Below, in pieces: positions 10,480 to 21,975 of a stretch of 64,000 bases of DNA. The DNA is taken from assembly GCA_015499985.1 (NCBI GenBank), contig JAAAUF010000027.1:328-64327 (forward strand), read 5' to 3'. Within the stretch, counting starts at the first letter, position 1. Each line of letters starts with the position of its first letter. The DNA is from Haplosporangium gracile. Its lineage: Eukaryota > Mortierellomycota > Mortierellomycetes > Mortierellales > Mortierellaceae. Under the pieces are notes generated by a model. That model saw nothing but the letters and a program-made list of their open reading frames with translations. It did no database searches and was not told the origin of the DNA. A program made the translations under genes and the position numbers.

Positions 10480-12855
10480 ATGTACCAGGCTTTCCAAGGA
10501 CCCAACGGCCGCTTGGAGCACCTTGGGGTTATTTACCACACACACTCAGACCAGAATGTCGTCTTTATGGATGATATCGAGTCACTCTTCCTAGGGTTCT
10601 CTGCTCTTAAGAAGGGACCCGTCACCCGTCACCAAGGCCAGGGATGCCAACTACAAATAGTAAGTAGACTGGTGCATATTCTTTTACACCTAGTTTTGCT
10701 GTCCAGGCAGAGGAGAAACGATTCAACACCAATTGACTGTTTGTAATGTATTTTGATTATTAGTATTGACCCTCCTTGTATCAAGTACCAGCCGGATATT
10801 GCGCTGAAGGTTGTGGCGAAAGAGAAATTGTCTTCTGCCGTCGACTCAGTTGCTGCTCAAACACCATCTTCTTCGGGAACATATACTCAGACAAGCCAAG
10901 ATAGGTATGGACTGCATCATGAGCCTTGTGCCTAAATCTGCAGTATTCTGATAGTACTGTCCCTGACACAAATTCCATTATTTACGCTACTAGGAGCGAA
11001 TTTTGGACGCAAGATGACTACCACTCCAGTGTCAAGGAAGTTTACTCAACGCTGGAGACACTCACGCTACATAACAGCTCGGCAGCATCAGTAATATCCG
11101 ACGTAGCGACCGTCTCAACACTAACTGGAGGGGTAGACCCTGTCAGAGCCATCGCCTTTATCGCACCGACTGCTGCAACAGACCCAGTCTATGCTCCAGG
11201 ATTCCTTAACACAGCCACAAGTCTATGAACAAATAATCCAGTCAGGACAACTACCCCAAGCCGACGCCATAATGCATGGGATCGAATCGCTTCAGCAGGA
11301 ACTAAAGGTCAACTTTTCCAGACTCCATTCCGAGATGACCAAGAATGGTGTCTTGTAGAACCAAATCCTTGATATGCAAAGAGCGGCAGAGAGGATGGCG
11401 CAGAAGATGTTGGAGCTTCAGCAACGGACGGTGCAGATGCAGTAGCAGACATTGGGTCAATTGGCGCTTATTAAAAACAAGGTCGCTACGATTATGACCC
11501 AGACGCATGAGTTGCGTGAGTATCCAATCCCAAGGCTGTGTATTGTGCTGCCCAAGGAGGAGGATTCGACTGTTTCGGAGAAGTTGGGCAGGGGGTTCAG
11601 GAACGTGCTTGTCAAGTAGTTTAAGCTCTGCTTTCTCTGCGAGTGTGGCGAACACACGAAGTCGGCTGACGTCGCCAACAAACCTTCTGCAATCAACAAC
11701 AACAACAGCACCACCAACATCAGCAGTAGCAGGGACACTGGAAGCGCCAAGCTGAGGCATGTGATGCATGAGGTGCATGTTGCCCGCCATGAAGGATACG
11801 ATCTCGACCATCCGATAGAGTTTTTTGAGAAGTATGGTACCTACGCTTTAACACTCCTCCACATGCTCAAGTATGGAGCCGCTATTGCTGGTGTTGTTGT
11901 GTTCCCATTAGCGCAACTCAGCCTCGGAGACAGTGTCGATGCCATGCAGAAAGGAGCCGACAATCTTTTCAACGACATGAGCCTCAGGGTCAACAACGCG
12001 ATCAAGACCCTACAGGGGCTTTCAGCCGCACCGGATCAATCCTCGGACAAGGACAGGGACGGCGAACGAGGAGCAGTATCGGATCAACTGAGTGGACTGA
12101 AGGCTCTTGAGGATGCCGACTTGAGACAGTTGGGGACCTTCCTGAGGAACAAGGACGATGCACGGGTGTTTGGAAACCTATACAGGATTGTCGCCTCTGA
12201 CGGACATGTCAAGTGGGTCTGTCTCGATCACTGCCGCCAAAACTACCGATCCAAGACCATGCATGAGATCAAGGATATTGTAGAGTCGAACAACGGGCGG
12301 TATGACGAACACACGGGTCGTGTTACGGTCAAGCTGGCGTCCCCCATCACCGCACGACAGTTTTACTCCGCCCTTGCTCAGTCACGCTTTGTCAACGAAC
12401 TGGAGGTCGCCCTACTGTAGGATACAGCATTGCAGGAGCTTTGGGAGCTGAAGGGCGCCATCCAACACTCCAATGTCGTCCACTTCAAACTCACTGACGG
12501 CGACGGTCAAGGACCCTTCTCGAACATTTTGCACCGTGCTCGGAGATCGGACCCCATCAACCAACTCATGGCAGCAGGTAAGATCCGCGCGCTGTCCCTC
12601 TACGACAACGACTGCTTTCTTGAGCGGGTCAGCAAAGTGCCTAATTATCTTTACATCCGGATGCTCGACTTTGGTCAGTCCAGACTTTCTACTAGGGAGT
12701 TGAAGAGACTGAGTAGTCTGGTTCCCGCGAGTCCGCTGCTTTCGTTTTGTTAGTCTTCAAAGTCCTTGATTTGGATGAGGCGGCTGAAATTATTCAGCAT
12801 GCGGTCGAGTTTTGTAATTTAAGGCTGCGCCTTCAACAACACCCTGCGCTGTAGA
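10480..12855 (+). pseudogene. Decayed copy of the large modular LRR-like family
   Basis: The sequence follows the gene at 172-4244 through most of its length. An N-terminal exon (10480-10659), a phase-2 intron (10660-10763) and a second exon (from 10764) match the intact gene, including DANYK aligned with its DSQLE just before the intron. Lesions: a 7-base tandem duplication (10618-10631) shifts the first exon, a further frame change lies near 11170-11185, and TAG stops stand at 11356, 11443, 11617 and 12418. Long open runs remain (11761-12417 and 12421-12750), so decay looks recent. At about 12750 the match breaks off. Most of the LRR-like half is missing and a short leucine-rich tail (to the TAG near 12855) follows, which points to an internal deletion. 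Confidence 0.85.
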
Positions 12856-13002
12856 GCTTACACTTTTTTTTTGCATTTCTGATCGGAATAGATTCGATAA
12901 ACACGACTAATCCAATCCGTCAGCGTACAGATCTGTCCGTCGTTCAATGTATTGAACGAAAGGCATTGACTCGCAGAAAAAAAAAAAAGCAAAATAAAAG
13001 AA

Positions 13003-13041
13003 ACATACGAACAAACAAACGAACAAGCAAGCAAACAATAG
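13003..13041 (+). repeat. Degenerate AAAC/AAGC simple repeat
   Basis: ACAAACAAACGAACAAGCAAGCAAACAA lies in an A-rich, gene-free stretch between the pseudogene ending at 12855 and the sorting nexin gene. Confidence 0.6.
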
Positions 13042-13223
13042 CAAAAACCATGAGGGGAGAAAAAAAAAAGATAATTAAGAAAGAGAGATTTCAAGTTAAC
13101 CCAAAAGTCAACGACCCTACCTCATCCCGCCCCAGTTACGTAAGCAAACAAAAACAGGCCAAAAACAAGCAGAGGGAAAGGATATTTTTTTTGTTGTTCC
13201 TTTTATTTTTATATCCATTTCAT

Positions 13224-13490
13224 TTATTTTTCTTTTGACTTATTGGCAGGCACAGGAGTATAAAAGTCGTAATGGGACTTTTGGAAATATAATAGTCGAA
13301 TGCCGCTGTCGGGGGCACCCATGAGAGGCGCAGGGTGCACAAACAGTTCTTGCTGTCCATTCGGTGCTGTCGTGGTATATGACGCGCCGTAGAAGACCTG
13401 GCAGGTTGAGGTTAAAGAGCCGACGGGATCACTGTTGTAGAGCAAAGTGCAAGTGTGTAACAAACATACGGAGGACGGAGACGAGAGCAA
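13224..13490 (-). other. Orphan minus-strand coding-like fragment
   Basis: This frame has coding-like composition in its last 60 codons (VFYGASYTTTAPNGQQELF, then IRLLYFQKSHYDFYTPVP). Its upstream part is Ser/Leu-rich, with no good start and no clear exon farther upstream. A 5' exon would have to lie within the 3' flank of the sorting nexin gene, where all frames are broken. The LLY..SHYD end recalls the catalytic-His strand of OTU/otubain proteases, but nothing else of that fold is seen. It is best taken as a gene remnant or an unfinished gene model. Confidence 0.25.
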
Positions 13491-13582
13491 GCAGGATGAG
13501 GAGAGGAGGTGGAGAAGCTTTTTCTGCTATGGTGATAAACGAAATCGAAAAGTTGATATCCCTCTCTTTCTCCCCCACCTTT

Positions 13583-13614
13583 ATTTTTATTTTATTTTAT
13601 TTTATTTTATTTTG
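13583..13614 (+). repeat. (TTTTA)n microsatellite
   Basis: About six near-perfect copies of TTTTA followed by a T run, in the 3' flank of the minus-strand sorting nexin gene. Confidence 0.85.
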
Positions 13615-13923
13615 TTTTTTTTTGATTTTCCTAAAAAAATATCCTCCTGGAAGTTCTTGAGATTACCTCCCCGAATGCGCCATCCAACCAACCCGGCAAC
13701 CTCTCCTTTTAGGGCTACACATAATATTACTTCTTTACCCTCCCTGAAACATCTAGCTAACGCGGTTTTCCCAAAAGTACAAAATATTCAGCGCGTACCA
13801 AACCTAGGGCGGGTAGGGAACGAGCTTAGATGGTCCTGACATTTTTTTAATAAAAACTATACTCTTCGTCTGCTCCTCAAGGCAATATCCCCTCTCCATC
13901 CTTAATACACAAGATGGTGACTT

Positions 13924-16900
13924 TCACTTGCGCCCCGCGTCAGACATGGTCAACGCAGCTGCAGCTCCATTTCCCACAGAAGCCAGCGAAGTATGCGAAA
14001 AGCCCATAGAAGACGAAGCAGTCGTGGTACTCGTACTCGTCGTCGCATTCGATGTCGGTCCTGACGCGGCGCCGCCATTGCCACCTCCTACTCCTCCTCC
14101 TTGTCCCGCACCGCTCGCGTCCGTAGCAGACCCAAACGCATTCATCGCCGCCGACGACGTCGACAATGTAGGATCCAATTCTGGCCAGATCGCCGCAATC
14201 ACCTCATCCAACGTCGTATATACCAACTGCTGGTTAAGACGACGGTTCTGGAAAGCTGCAAAGACACGTCGCGCTCCACGTCGAGCATTCTGTTGTCCCA
14301 CCATATTTCCCAGCAACTCAGGCAAGAACGCAGACAATTTGCGGTTCGCCTGATCCTTTGTCGTCGCCTTCTGTTCTACTGTCCTGGCAGGCTTCTTGGT
14401 CGCAGCAGTGGCTGCGGGGGGTGTTCCTGTGCCTGCTCCTGTACTAGAGACCTCAAAAGGTGATCCTCCTCCGGCCTTGGGCGACATGGCCGGCGAATGA
14501 CCCAGATCATAATCAATGACCTCAAATCCTCCCGACAGCCCCGTAGACAAAGCCGAAGGCGTAAGCAAAGACGGCGGCCAAAGAGAGTCTCGCAATTTGG
14601 TCACATAAAACGTCAGCATGTTCTCTTCAATGTATGCTTTGATCGTGTCCCTCAACTTGCGCTCAATCGTCCCTCCAAGCACCGTCTGCAAGATGATCAC
14701 AACGGCCTGTCGTCGCAACCAGTTGTTCTTCTCCTTCAACTCGAACAGCTCAATAAAGAGATCGCAAAGGGGCTCTGTAAACATTGTCACTCCTTCCGCC
14801 TCCACCACTGCTGGTCGCGACTGTTGGTATTGTTGTTGTTGTTGTTGTTGTTGTTGTAGTTGAAGTTGCAATTGTTGTTGGTGAGCGAGTTGTTGCTGTT
14901 CTTGGAAACTCGATTGGCGACTGTGCTGAAGGCTTTGCTGCTCTTGTCGCTGCTGGATCTGTAGTTTTTGATGTTGGGTATGTGGATCCGGTGAGCTCAA
15001 TCGGCGACTCCTTGCACTCTGAATCCTCTGCAGCGGTGGGCTCTGAGGTGGCTGTTGAGCCAGTGGACCCAGCCTATCTGAGGCAGTATCGACGTGTAAT
15101 CGGACATTCTCGTTCTCGCCATGACTACCATTTCCCCTCTGCGAGCTCACACTTCCGGCTGCTGAGACCATCGTTGTCCCATCTTCTTCCTCCGTCGAGA
15201 ACTGCATCATCTGGTTGCCCAGCTGCATGGTAATGTTGCCAAGAACAGCAGGAGGTCCTCCACTAAACATATCGTCCAGGCCCTCCGACACAGTCTGATA
15301 GATGTGCTTCATAAAGCCCTCGTTCGGATTCACTTCCGCCTCTCGCGCACCCTGCAGAATACCAGAACCGTCCCCGCCCATTATGCCAGACGACGACTGC
15401 AACAATCCCTTCGAAGGGTCCCGGGTGGCCACAGGAGAATGCAAAGGCGACGTCGCCGAGTAGAACAGTTGCTCGAAAAAGTGTTGGTTGGAGGGTGTGG
15501 TTGGAACAGATGATGCTCCGCTTATCTTACCCTTGTCGTGTTCCGAATCAAAAGGATTGTAATCCGTAAATGCTGGTGTCGAGGCCGAGAACTGGGGCAG
15601 GGCAACATTTTCCTGAGAAAGAAAGGCTCGCAACTCCTGTGACTGACAGATTTCGACATGTCGGACCAACGACTGCAGGTACCGTTCCAATCCGATCCTG
15701 CGACCCTCGACAAATGACTTTTGAAGTTTCAAGAATCCGCGTTTTCCTGGCAGCTCATATTGGCGAACAATGGATGAAAATTTTTCCTTGAGCTGTTGAT
15801 GAAGGGCAAAAAACTCTGAGTAGCGACGAGCGATGACCCAACCGGACGCGTACGAACCATCCTGAGCAAGCTGGTGCACCTCAATCACATAGAGCGCGAA
15901 TTCCTTGGACCCATCGTGCCCAACAGTCGATGATGTAATGTTGATCGTCGACCGTCCCTATGAGAATGGTATCAACGACGAATGGTATTAATACTTTCTT
16001 AAGTAGTTTACAAACAAATGCCCATAATTTCAACAGTGCGACACAAAACTTACGGGCATGATCATGTTTTCTTCCTCTTGAACCTCGTACTGGGTCTTCT
16101 GGTACTCCAAGCTTAAGATTTCTCGTCGCAGTGCCGACTTGGACTTTTTCAAGATCCTCAGCTCATCCTGGCGTCCCTTCTGCTCAGCCTTTTGGATCAA
16201 CGTCTCAACGATGGCTTCCTGCTTACGTGATTTCTCAATTTCCAGCTCCAACTCCTTAATCCTCGCTGCCAAAAGCAAATCACCTGGTGCCGCAAGGTGT
16301 ACATTGTCCTGCACAGTATCGCTGATCGACTCTGCAACATCCATCGTATTCGTGGGACGGCGTTCCTCCGCTGTCGTCGTAGAGTATCTCACCACAGAGT
16401 CAGTCAGTAGTAGGCCGAATTCATCAGGTTTGTGATCATCGCTCTCGTCGTTGTCGCTAAAAATCGAGTTTCGCTGTGATGTCGGTAAAGACTTTTCCGA
16501 TTGTGACTCGGACGTAGTTTTCGGCTTCTCCGTCTCAAACATGCTGCCCAGAGGAGCACGCCCCACCCCGGATGGGTCTCGAGACTTGACGCGCACAGTC
16601 CTCCCGGTCTCGAGAGTCTTCTCTTCGAAGCGCCTCCTGGATGTTTTCTCCTGAGACTTGCCCCATTCCATCAATGCAGCAGCTCCCGGTTGGCCATCTC
16701 TGGCGGTCGAAAATGCTGGGTCTGTGGGATCCACCTCCTTGTCCTTCTCTGCCCCTCCAAGTTCCTCCTGTTGACCGTCTTGGTTCTCCATAATGGACGA
16801 GAGTGCTGCTTCCATCTTGTCAATGACGTTGGTGCGTTTCTTCTTGGGCATGCGGGGAATCGCCAGTCCGCCTCCAATCGCTCCATCATCGTCCTCCTCC

Positions 16901-19900
16901 TGCTCCTGGAGTTCCATCAGCAAAGAGTCACGCAAAGCTGGATTGTCGTCCTCAGTAATCGATTTGCTCAGTGCCTCAGTATCGGTCAAGTCGAGCGAGT
17001 TGTCACGACCATGGGCCATCGCGGATGAACTCTTGTAGTGAGCCGATGTGGTTTGCGTGGCAGAGCTGGATCGAACTGGGATTTCAGGGTTGGAGATGGA
17101 ACTGAGGGAGCGAGTCCGTCCAAGTGAAGTCGGAATATGCGATTTTGTCGCCGGCACATCCAAACTCTTCTTGGGTTGCGCTTCTTTTGGCCGTTGGTTG
17201 GCAGCCAGACTGGAGTTGGATCCCGTGTCGAACGCCCGAATAGAGAAAGAGGATGGTGAGCTTATCTTGGATCGTGAACTATTAGGGGTTAGAAAGCCAG
17301 GTCGAAGGTTCCCGATTGTCGTCTCTGCGCGTCTCATAGGACCATCCCTTTCCTTGTCTTTGTCGCGACCAAGACCAAAAATGTCGAGAAACGATCCTGT
17401 GCTTGACCTCTTTGGGTTTTCCGGAACGTCACGTCGGCTGTTGGGGGATGAGAGACCAATAGCGGAGAAGATGGTTGGCCCTGTCGATGCCCGTTGGGCT
17501 CCTGAGGGCTTGGTAGCAGTTCGCGATTCCGCCTCCTCGTTCTGGTCTGCGAGTGAGTTTTGGTAGGTGGTCAAGAACTTGAAATATAGATCGCTCTTGA
17601 CAAATTCGGGGTAATCCTTGGCCAACATTTGCTCAAACACTTGGCGCTGTGCCACCAACAACTGGCGCCTCACATGAGTTGCCTTGGACTCCTCCTGAGC
17701 CTTGGCCTCTGTGTCGCTGATACTCCGAAGACTGCTGGTATCACTGAGCGCAAAGTCTCTAAACACCTTGATAAGGCTGTGGTCGATGTCAACCGGTCTA
17801 GGTGCAGAGTCGGCAAAATAGGTGTCGTAGATCATCCTGACATCTTCCCGCAAGGTATCTGTCACGTCAATGAATGTTGCGACGGAACTCTTGCGGCTTT
17901 CTCTGATGCTATCGGTCGGAGGAGTGCTATTTGAAAGTGCTGCGGCACCGGCGGTTTGTATTGAGTTCGGAGTCAAGGGCTCCAAGGTTTTGATTGTGCG
18001 GCCCTTTGAGAGTGTTGATGAGGGTGTGCTCATGTTCGTCTTTGTTGATATCAGCATACGTTCGTCAGAGCTCAGCGATCCTATGGACCCGGCCTCAGTC
18101 TTTGACTCTGCGTCCTCCTTGATGTTGAGTGTGTCGATCAAAAGCCAAAATTGTAGTTCATTCATGTTCTCCCGGCGATCCTGAAACTCCATAAAATAGG
18201 ATAGTCCCGCAGGATTCGTAAGGACCGTCTCGAGGTTGATTAGCGAAGGCCCATTCTTGACCTCCGGGGTATAGTCTCGAGTGCGTCGCTATATGTGTTA
18301 GAAAATATGCTCTGATTAGATTTTAGTTGTATGTGCCATTTGTTCTCGAGATGTCTCATATTTGAGAAATAATTTTACCCTGGGATACGCAGGTCCTCCC
18401 AACGCCTCAATTCTCTTTTCGGCGCGTTTCCTTGCAATGTCCAGCCTGTTGATGTAGACAATGATGTCCTCGACCTTGTTTCCGTTGACAATGTCGTCCT
18501 TTTCGCGGTTCACTACAAGGAGGAGAAAGATATATTGATAAGTCTCATACTCATATCTGCCAGTTGTAGTGGAGCTACAAGTCCTTGTTGCAAAGTAGCC
18601 TACCGATCAGGGCTTTCTTTTTCCGCATCTGTGTCATGATAGTGTTCCTGATACGCTTGACATCCAGCAGACTGTCGCACCGCTTGATCATCTTTAGAAA
18701 GTCTTCAAAACTGTACAAGTCAGCTCCAGTACCGTAAGGGTCTGATGGATTTTCGATGATCCTCGAATCGGCATCCAAGCTGTCCGTGTGTTGTTTCAAA
18801 GCCTCGCGCAGCTTCTTGACCATATTCCTACATCAAAATAAACAACATCGCGGCGTTAGAGTTCGGGTGGCGTGATTGTGATCCATTAACGGAATAGTGC
18901 ATAGATTACGGGGGGATCAAGCGCCTTACTGTTCTCGGATCGCTTTGCCAGTCTATGTAAGGGTAAAAAGTTCACGATTGAAAGGCATGTGTTAGAGCTC
19001 TGCACAGACTCGTTTTTTGTAGTACCGCGTGATCATTTTTCGCAGAGGGCAATGTTGTGAGATTATCACTAAAAAGGGGATATTCGACTTCAACTTACAT
19101 AAAGATCCACGTTCTGGTTCCAATAGTCTGGGTCAGAGAGGAGATCCATGATGGGTCGTAACACTGCACCAACGAGCAGTTCCCGTAAGAGATGCCTCAG
19201 GATCTCGCTCTGGACCTCATTTTTGGGAAGAAGAGTTGGGAGGATGGTCTGAACAACGTTACGAAGGTATGCCTCCTCGGTTGCTTTTGTGGAGATTGAA
19301 GTCGATAGAGCTCTGTGCAACTTTCCATTCCTGAACTTGCCGGCGACCATGATGTCGAGTTCATCGGATTCTGTCAAGGACCGTTCGAGAGAGTTGCCTC
19401 GGAGAGCCATTTCTGCCTTGCGAAAGTCGTTGACGTGAGCGGTGACTTTGGGGACAAGTCGGGTAACCAGTAGTTGGGTGAGATCCAGATCCATGACTCT
19501 GCTCTTGAGGTTAATCAAAACAAGCCGCAACAGTTCCTCGATGCGTTGCTGGAGGACGACCTCAGGGGTGATGGCGCGCATCCAGCCGGCGACATAGTCG
19601 CGCATAATGAGCTCGATGACTTGATCAATGGCCTCGGAGAACTGGGGCATGGTGTCGGCGATCGGTCTCCTATATTTGGCGGCCTGTTCCTGTCGACGCT
19701 GCTTTTCAATTTTGGACCAAGCGAGGGGGCGGGTGAATCTGGCTGGGCGGAGATAGTGGAACATATGTCGCGAGGTTTGGCCGGGCATATTCCTGTGGTT
19801 GTTCTTTTGGCTCTGCTGTTGCTGTTGTCTTGGCGTCGCTGTCGAGGAAAAGGAGGTGGCGGCGTTGATGCGTTGACGACGGGTATAGAGTATAGAGAAT

Positions 19901-20145
19901 GCAACATTTGAGAGAGCGAGAGTGAGCAATGAGAAGACGAGGACGAAAGGGGTGGCGAGAATGAAGGAAGCTATTGTTTGTAGGGTTCTGTTGCCAAAGA
20001 GCCAGGCGAGGATAAGGATGGTTGTAGAAAGAGCAACAGCTTTGAGGGCTGTTGACCGCGGAGATGGCCATGGTGAGAGCCATTTGTTGTCAGGCGGGCG
20101 CTGTTGTCGTTGCTGTTGTGTAGAGTACTTGGAGTGTGAGTTCAT
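13924..20145 (-). CDS. PXA-RGS-PX-nexinC sorting nexin, MDM1/SNX13/SNX25 type
   Basis: Exons 19099-20145, 18930-18952, 18604-18827, 18379-18512, 16054-18288 and 13924-15957 join in frame to 1898 residues. Two hydrophobic segments (about residues 35-85) suggest an ER membrane anchor. They are followed by a PXA domain (about 165-460), an RGS domain whose first part (NLETVLTNPAGLSYFMEFQ) and second part (QRQVFEQMLAKDYPEF) are separated by a Ser-rich insert, a long disordered and coiled region, a PX domain (about 1222-1345; RRYSEFFALHQQL, LPGKRGFLK), a poly-Gln tract encoded near 14826-14856, and a nexin-C domain (FTEPLCDLFIELFELKEKNN). Family members tether the ER to vacuoles or lipid droplets and bind phosphoinositides. 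Exon 2 is only 23 bases but is needed to keep frame within PXA. Confidence 0.93.
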
Positions 20146-20706
20146 TATGAGAGTAGGTCGTTGATGAATAAAAGAGATGAGCGAGAATGCGAATGAAATG
20201 GTATGAGGAGGGATTAGGACAAACAGGTCATGACCAAAAAAAGGAAGGAAGGAAAGAGGAGGAAAGGGTAACGAGGAAAGATCAAAGAGAAAAAAGAAGA
20301 GAGTGCGGTTGGTATGAGAGAGAGAGGAAAGAGTAGAAAACTGACAAAAGAAGGCGTGTGTGTGTGCGTGAGCAAGCGAGAGAGAGAGCGCGCTTCAGAG
20401 AAAGAGCATACAGGGGGTAGGAAGCAAGACGTGCTTCTAGGCCTGTGCGACCATACCAGATACAAAACGAGACTAGGCAAGACAGCGACCAACTCTCCGT
20501 TTCCTCTGGTCGCAAAAAATGTGTCCGCTCCCTCTGGACCTTGTCCTTGCACCTCTCGTCCCTAATCAAGAGACTGCTTTTTTCATCCTCTTTCCCTCCC
20601 GCCCGTTCACTCTCAAACAACAACGGAGCTTTGAACTGATCTCTCCTTTACCTTGACCCTTGACCATACTTCAGGATCGCCACCAACCTCACACTCATAG
20701 CCAGCC
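20146..20706. promoter_or_regulatory. Divergent promoter region of the sorting nexin and mL53 genes
   Basis: This gap of 561 bases has purine-rich plus-strand sequence near 20220-20400 (the CT-rich leader of the minus gene), a (TG) run with GAGAGA repeats near 20355-20400, and CT-rich plus-strand sequence after 20560 leading to the mL53 start. I see no protein gene in it. Confidence 0.4.
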
Positions 20707-21168
20707 ATGTCGTCCGCCGCTTCCATGTCAAAGTTCCTCACCCAGGTCAAGGTCACCATGGCGCCCTTCGCTCCCGCCTCAAAGTCATCAAAGTAAACTG
20801 CTTTACTTCACTTTGCGTGTACTGTATGCTTGACTCGGGATCAACTCTACAACAGTAAAGACAACCGACAACCAGGCACCCGGAGGCTAACAACAAACAT
20901 ACACCTGGAACCATACACGTTCTTTCTACGATTCATTAGGATCTTCCTGTCAAGAATCATCACCAACGACGCCATTGCCGCCAACCCTACCTTGAAGATC
21001 GTGACCGAGTCCCATGCTGATCTCAACAAGCCCCCCGTCATCAACGTCACTTATAAGGACGGCAAGACCCTCCAGCTCCAGACCGGCGATATGAAGGTCA
21101 ACGATGTTCTTCGTCAGGTTGGAAAGCATGCCAGGAAACTTCAGGAGAAGGAGGAGGCCTCTGCATAA
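20707..21168 (+). CDS. MRPL53: Mitochondrial large ribosomal subunit protein mL53
   Basis: Exons 20707-20792 and 20940-21168 give 104 residues. It belongs to the small mL53 family (yeast Mrpl44) of the mitochondrial large ribosomal subunit. The N-terminus MSKFLTQVKVTMAPFAPASK is the family's first strand and loop, followed by ARIFL-like IFLSRI, then NPTLKIVTE, PPVINVTYKDGKTLQL and VNDVLRQVGKHARKL, matching the thioredoxin-like family pattern and usual length. The intron starts with gtaaac, a weaker donor, but ends in attag, and the join is in frame. An alternative start at the second Met (M7 of the model) is possible. Confidence 0.85.
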
Positions 21169-21690
21169 GTCATTTTTGCCTAAACAGGGAAGCAAGCTTT
21201 CTTTTGGATAATTGAGAGTCCCTATTAGGACGCCTTCAGGACGGTAGTCTTCAGTTTCAGGAACACACACCACAGCAAACAATAACAACAACTGTACAAC
21301 AGATCATAGGAAAACAGCCCTGTATACACGAGCAGGATATCATGGAACAGCACACGCTCTGCCTAGCAAACTGTACGCATGGAGGATAGATAAATACACA
21401 TCGTCATTTTTTTTTTGCATTTTTTCATTGGATCATTCATGTCTTGTCAATCTTCTGTTGGGAAAGTCAACAACAAGGGGGTGATAATCTGCATAGAAAA
21501 GTGATTCTCCTTGGTATGATACTCCGCCATAGGAAGCTGTAGAGGAGAAAGATTTGGCTCATGTGTCCCAGGAAGACGTAGTAGCAAAATCTAAGGGGAA
21601 ACATAGGGGCTTGCACTTGATCATCAGGTCCAAAATAATCGTCATGTTGCAACAGACGCATGGCACGCTGACACACAGACAGAGAGAACA

Positions 21691-21714
21691 AGGAAGGAAG
21701 GAAGGAAGGAAGGA
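21691..21714 (+). repeat. (GGAA)n microsatellite
   Basis: About six copies of AAGG in a purine-rich stretch between the mL53 gene and the SH3-PX gene. The surrounding 500 bases hold only leader-like sequence that turns CT-rich after 21780. Confidence 0.85.
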
Positions 21715-21975
21715 GAGGAACAAAAAAGCAAAGCAAACGCGCGCAGAGAAGCAGGGCGTCATAACCTGTGCGTGGCCCACATCGACACACCTTCCTCCCT
21801 CTTCATTATCTTCTTTTTTTCTCTTACTCGTTCTTTCTTCTCTTTGTTTTCTTCGTTTTTGTTCCCTTCTTTTTCTTCTTCCTCCATTTTCTCTCCTTCA
21901 CCTTCCACCTCTTCTAAACACACGCACCCCTTTGATTATTTGTGTACACAGCTCGCATATCAAACAACAACAAAA

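Noticed and set aside
10480..12855. Reassigned TAG codon, because all four stops in this copy are TAG
   Set aside because: Intact genes here end in TAG (for example RIM1 and the SMCR8-like gene), and the copy also has frameshifts and a deletion, so decay explains it.
12966..13238. Lys/Arg-rich plus-strand frame of 90 codons
   Set aside because: It is simple A-rich repeat sequence (AAAC, AAGC, A runs) with no start context or domain.
21772..21975. Upstream in-frame extension of the SH3-PX-BAR protein from an earlier ATG
   Set aside because: The added residues are Ser/Phe/Leu low complexity from the CT-rich leader, and the later ATG follows the typical AACAACAAAA context.
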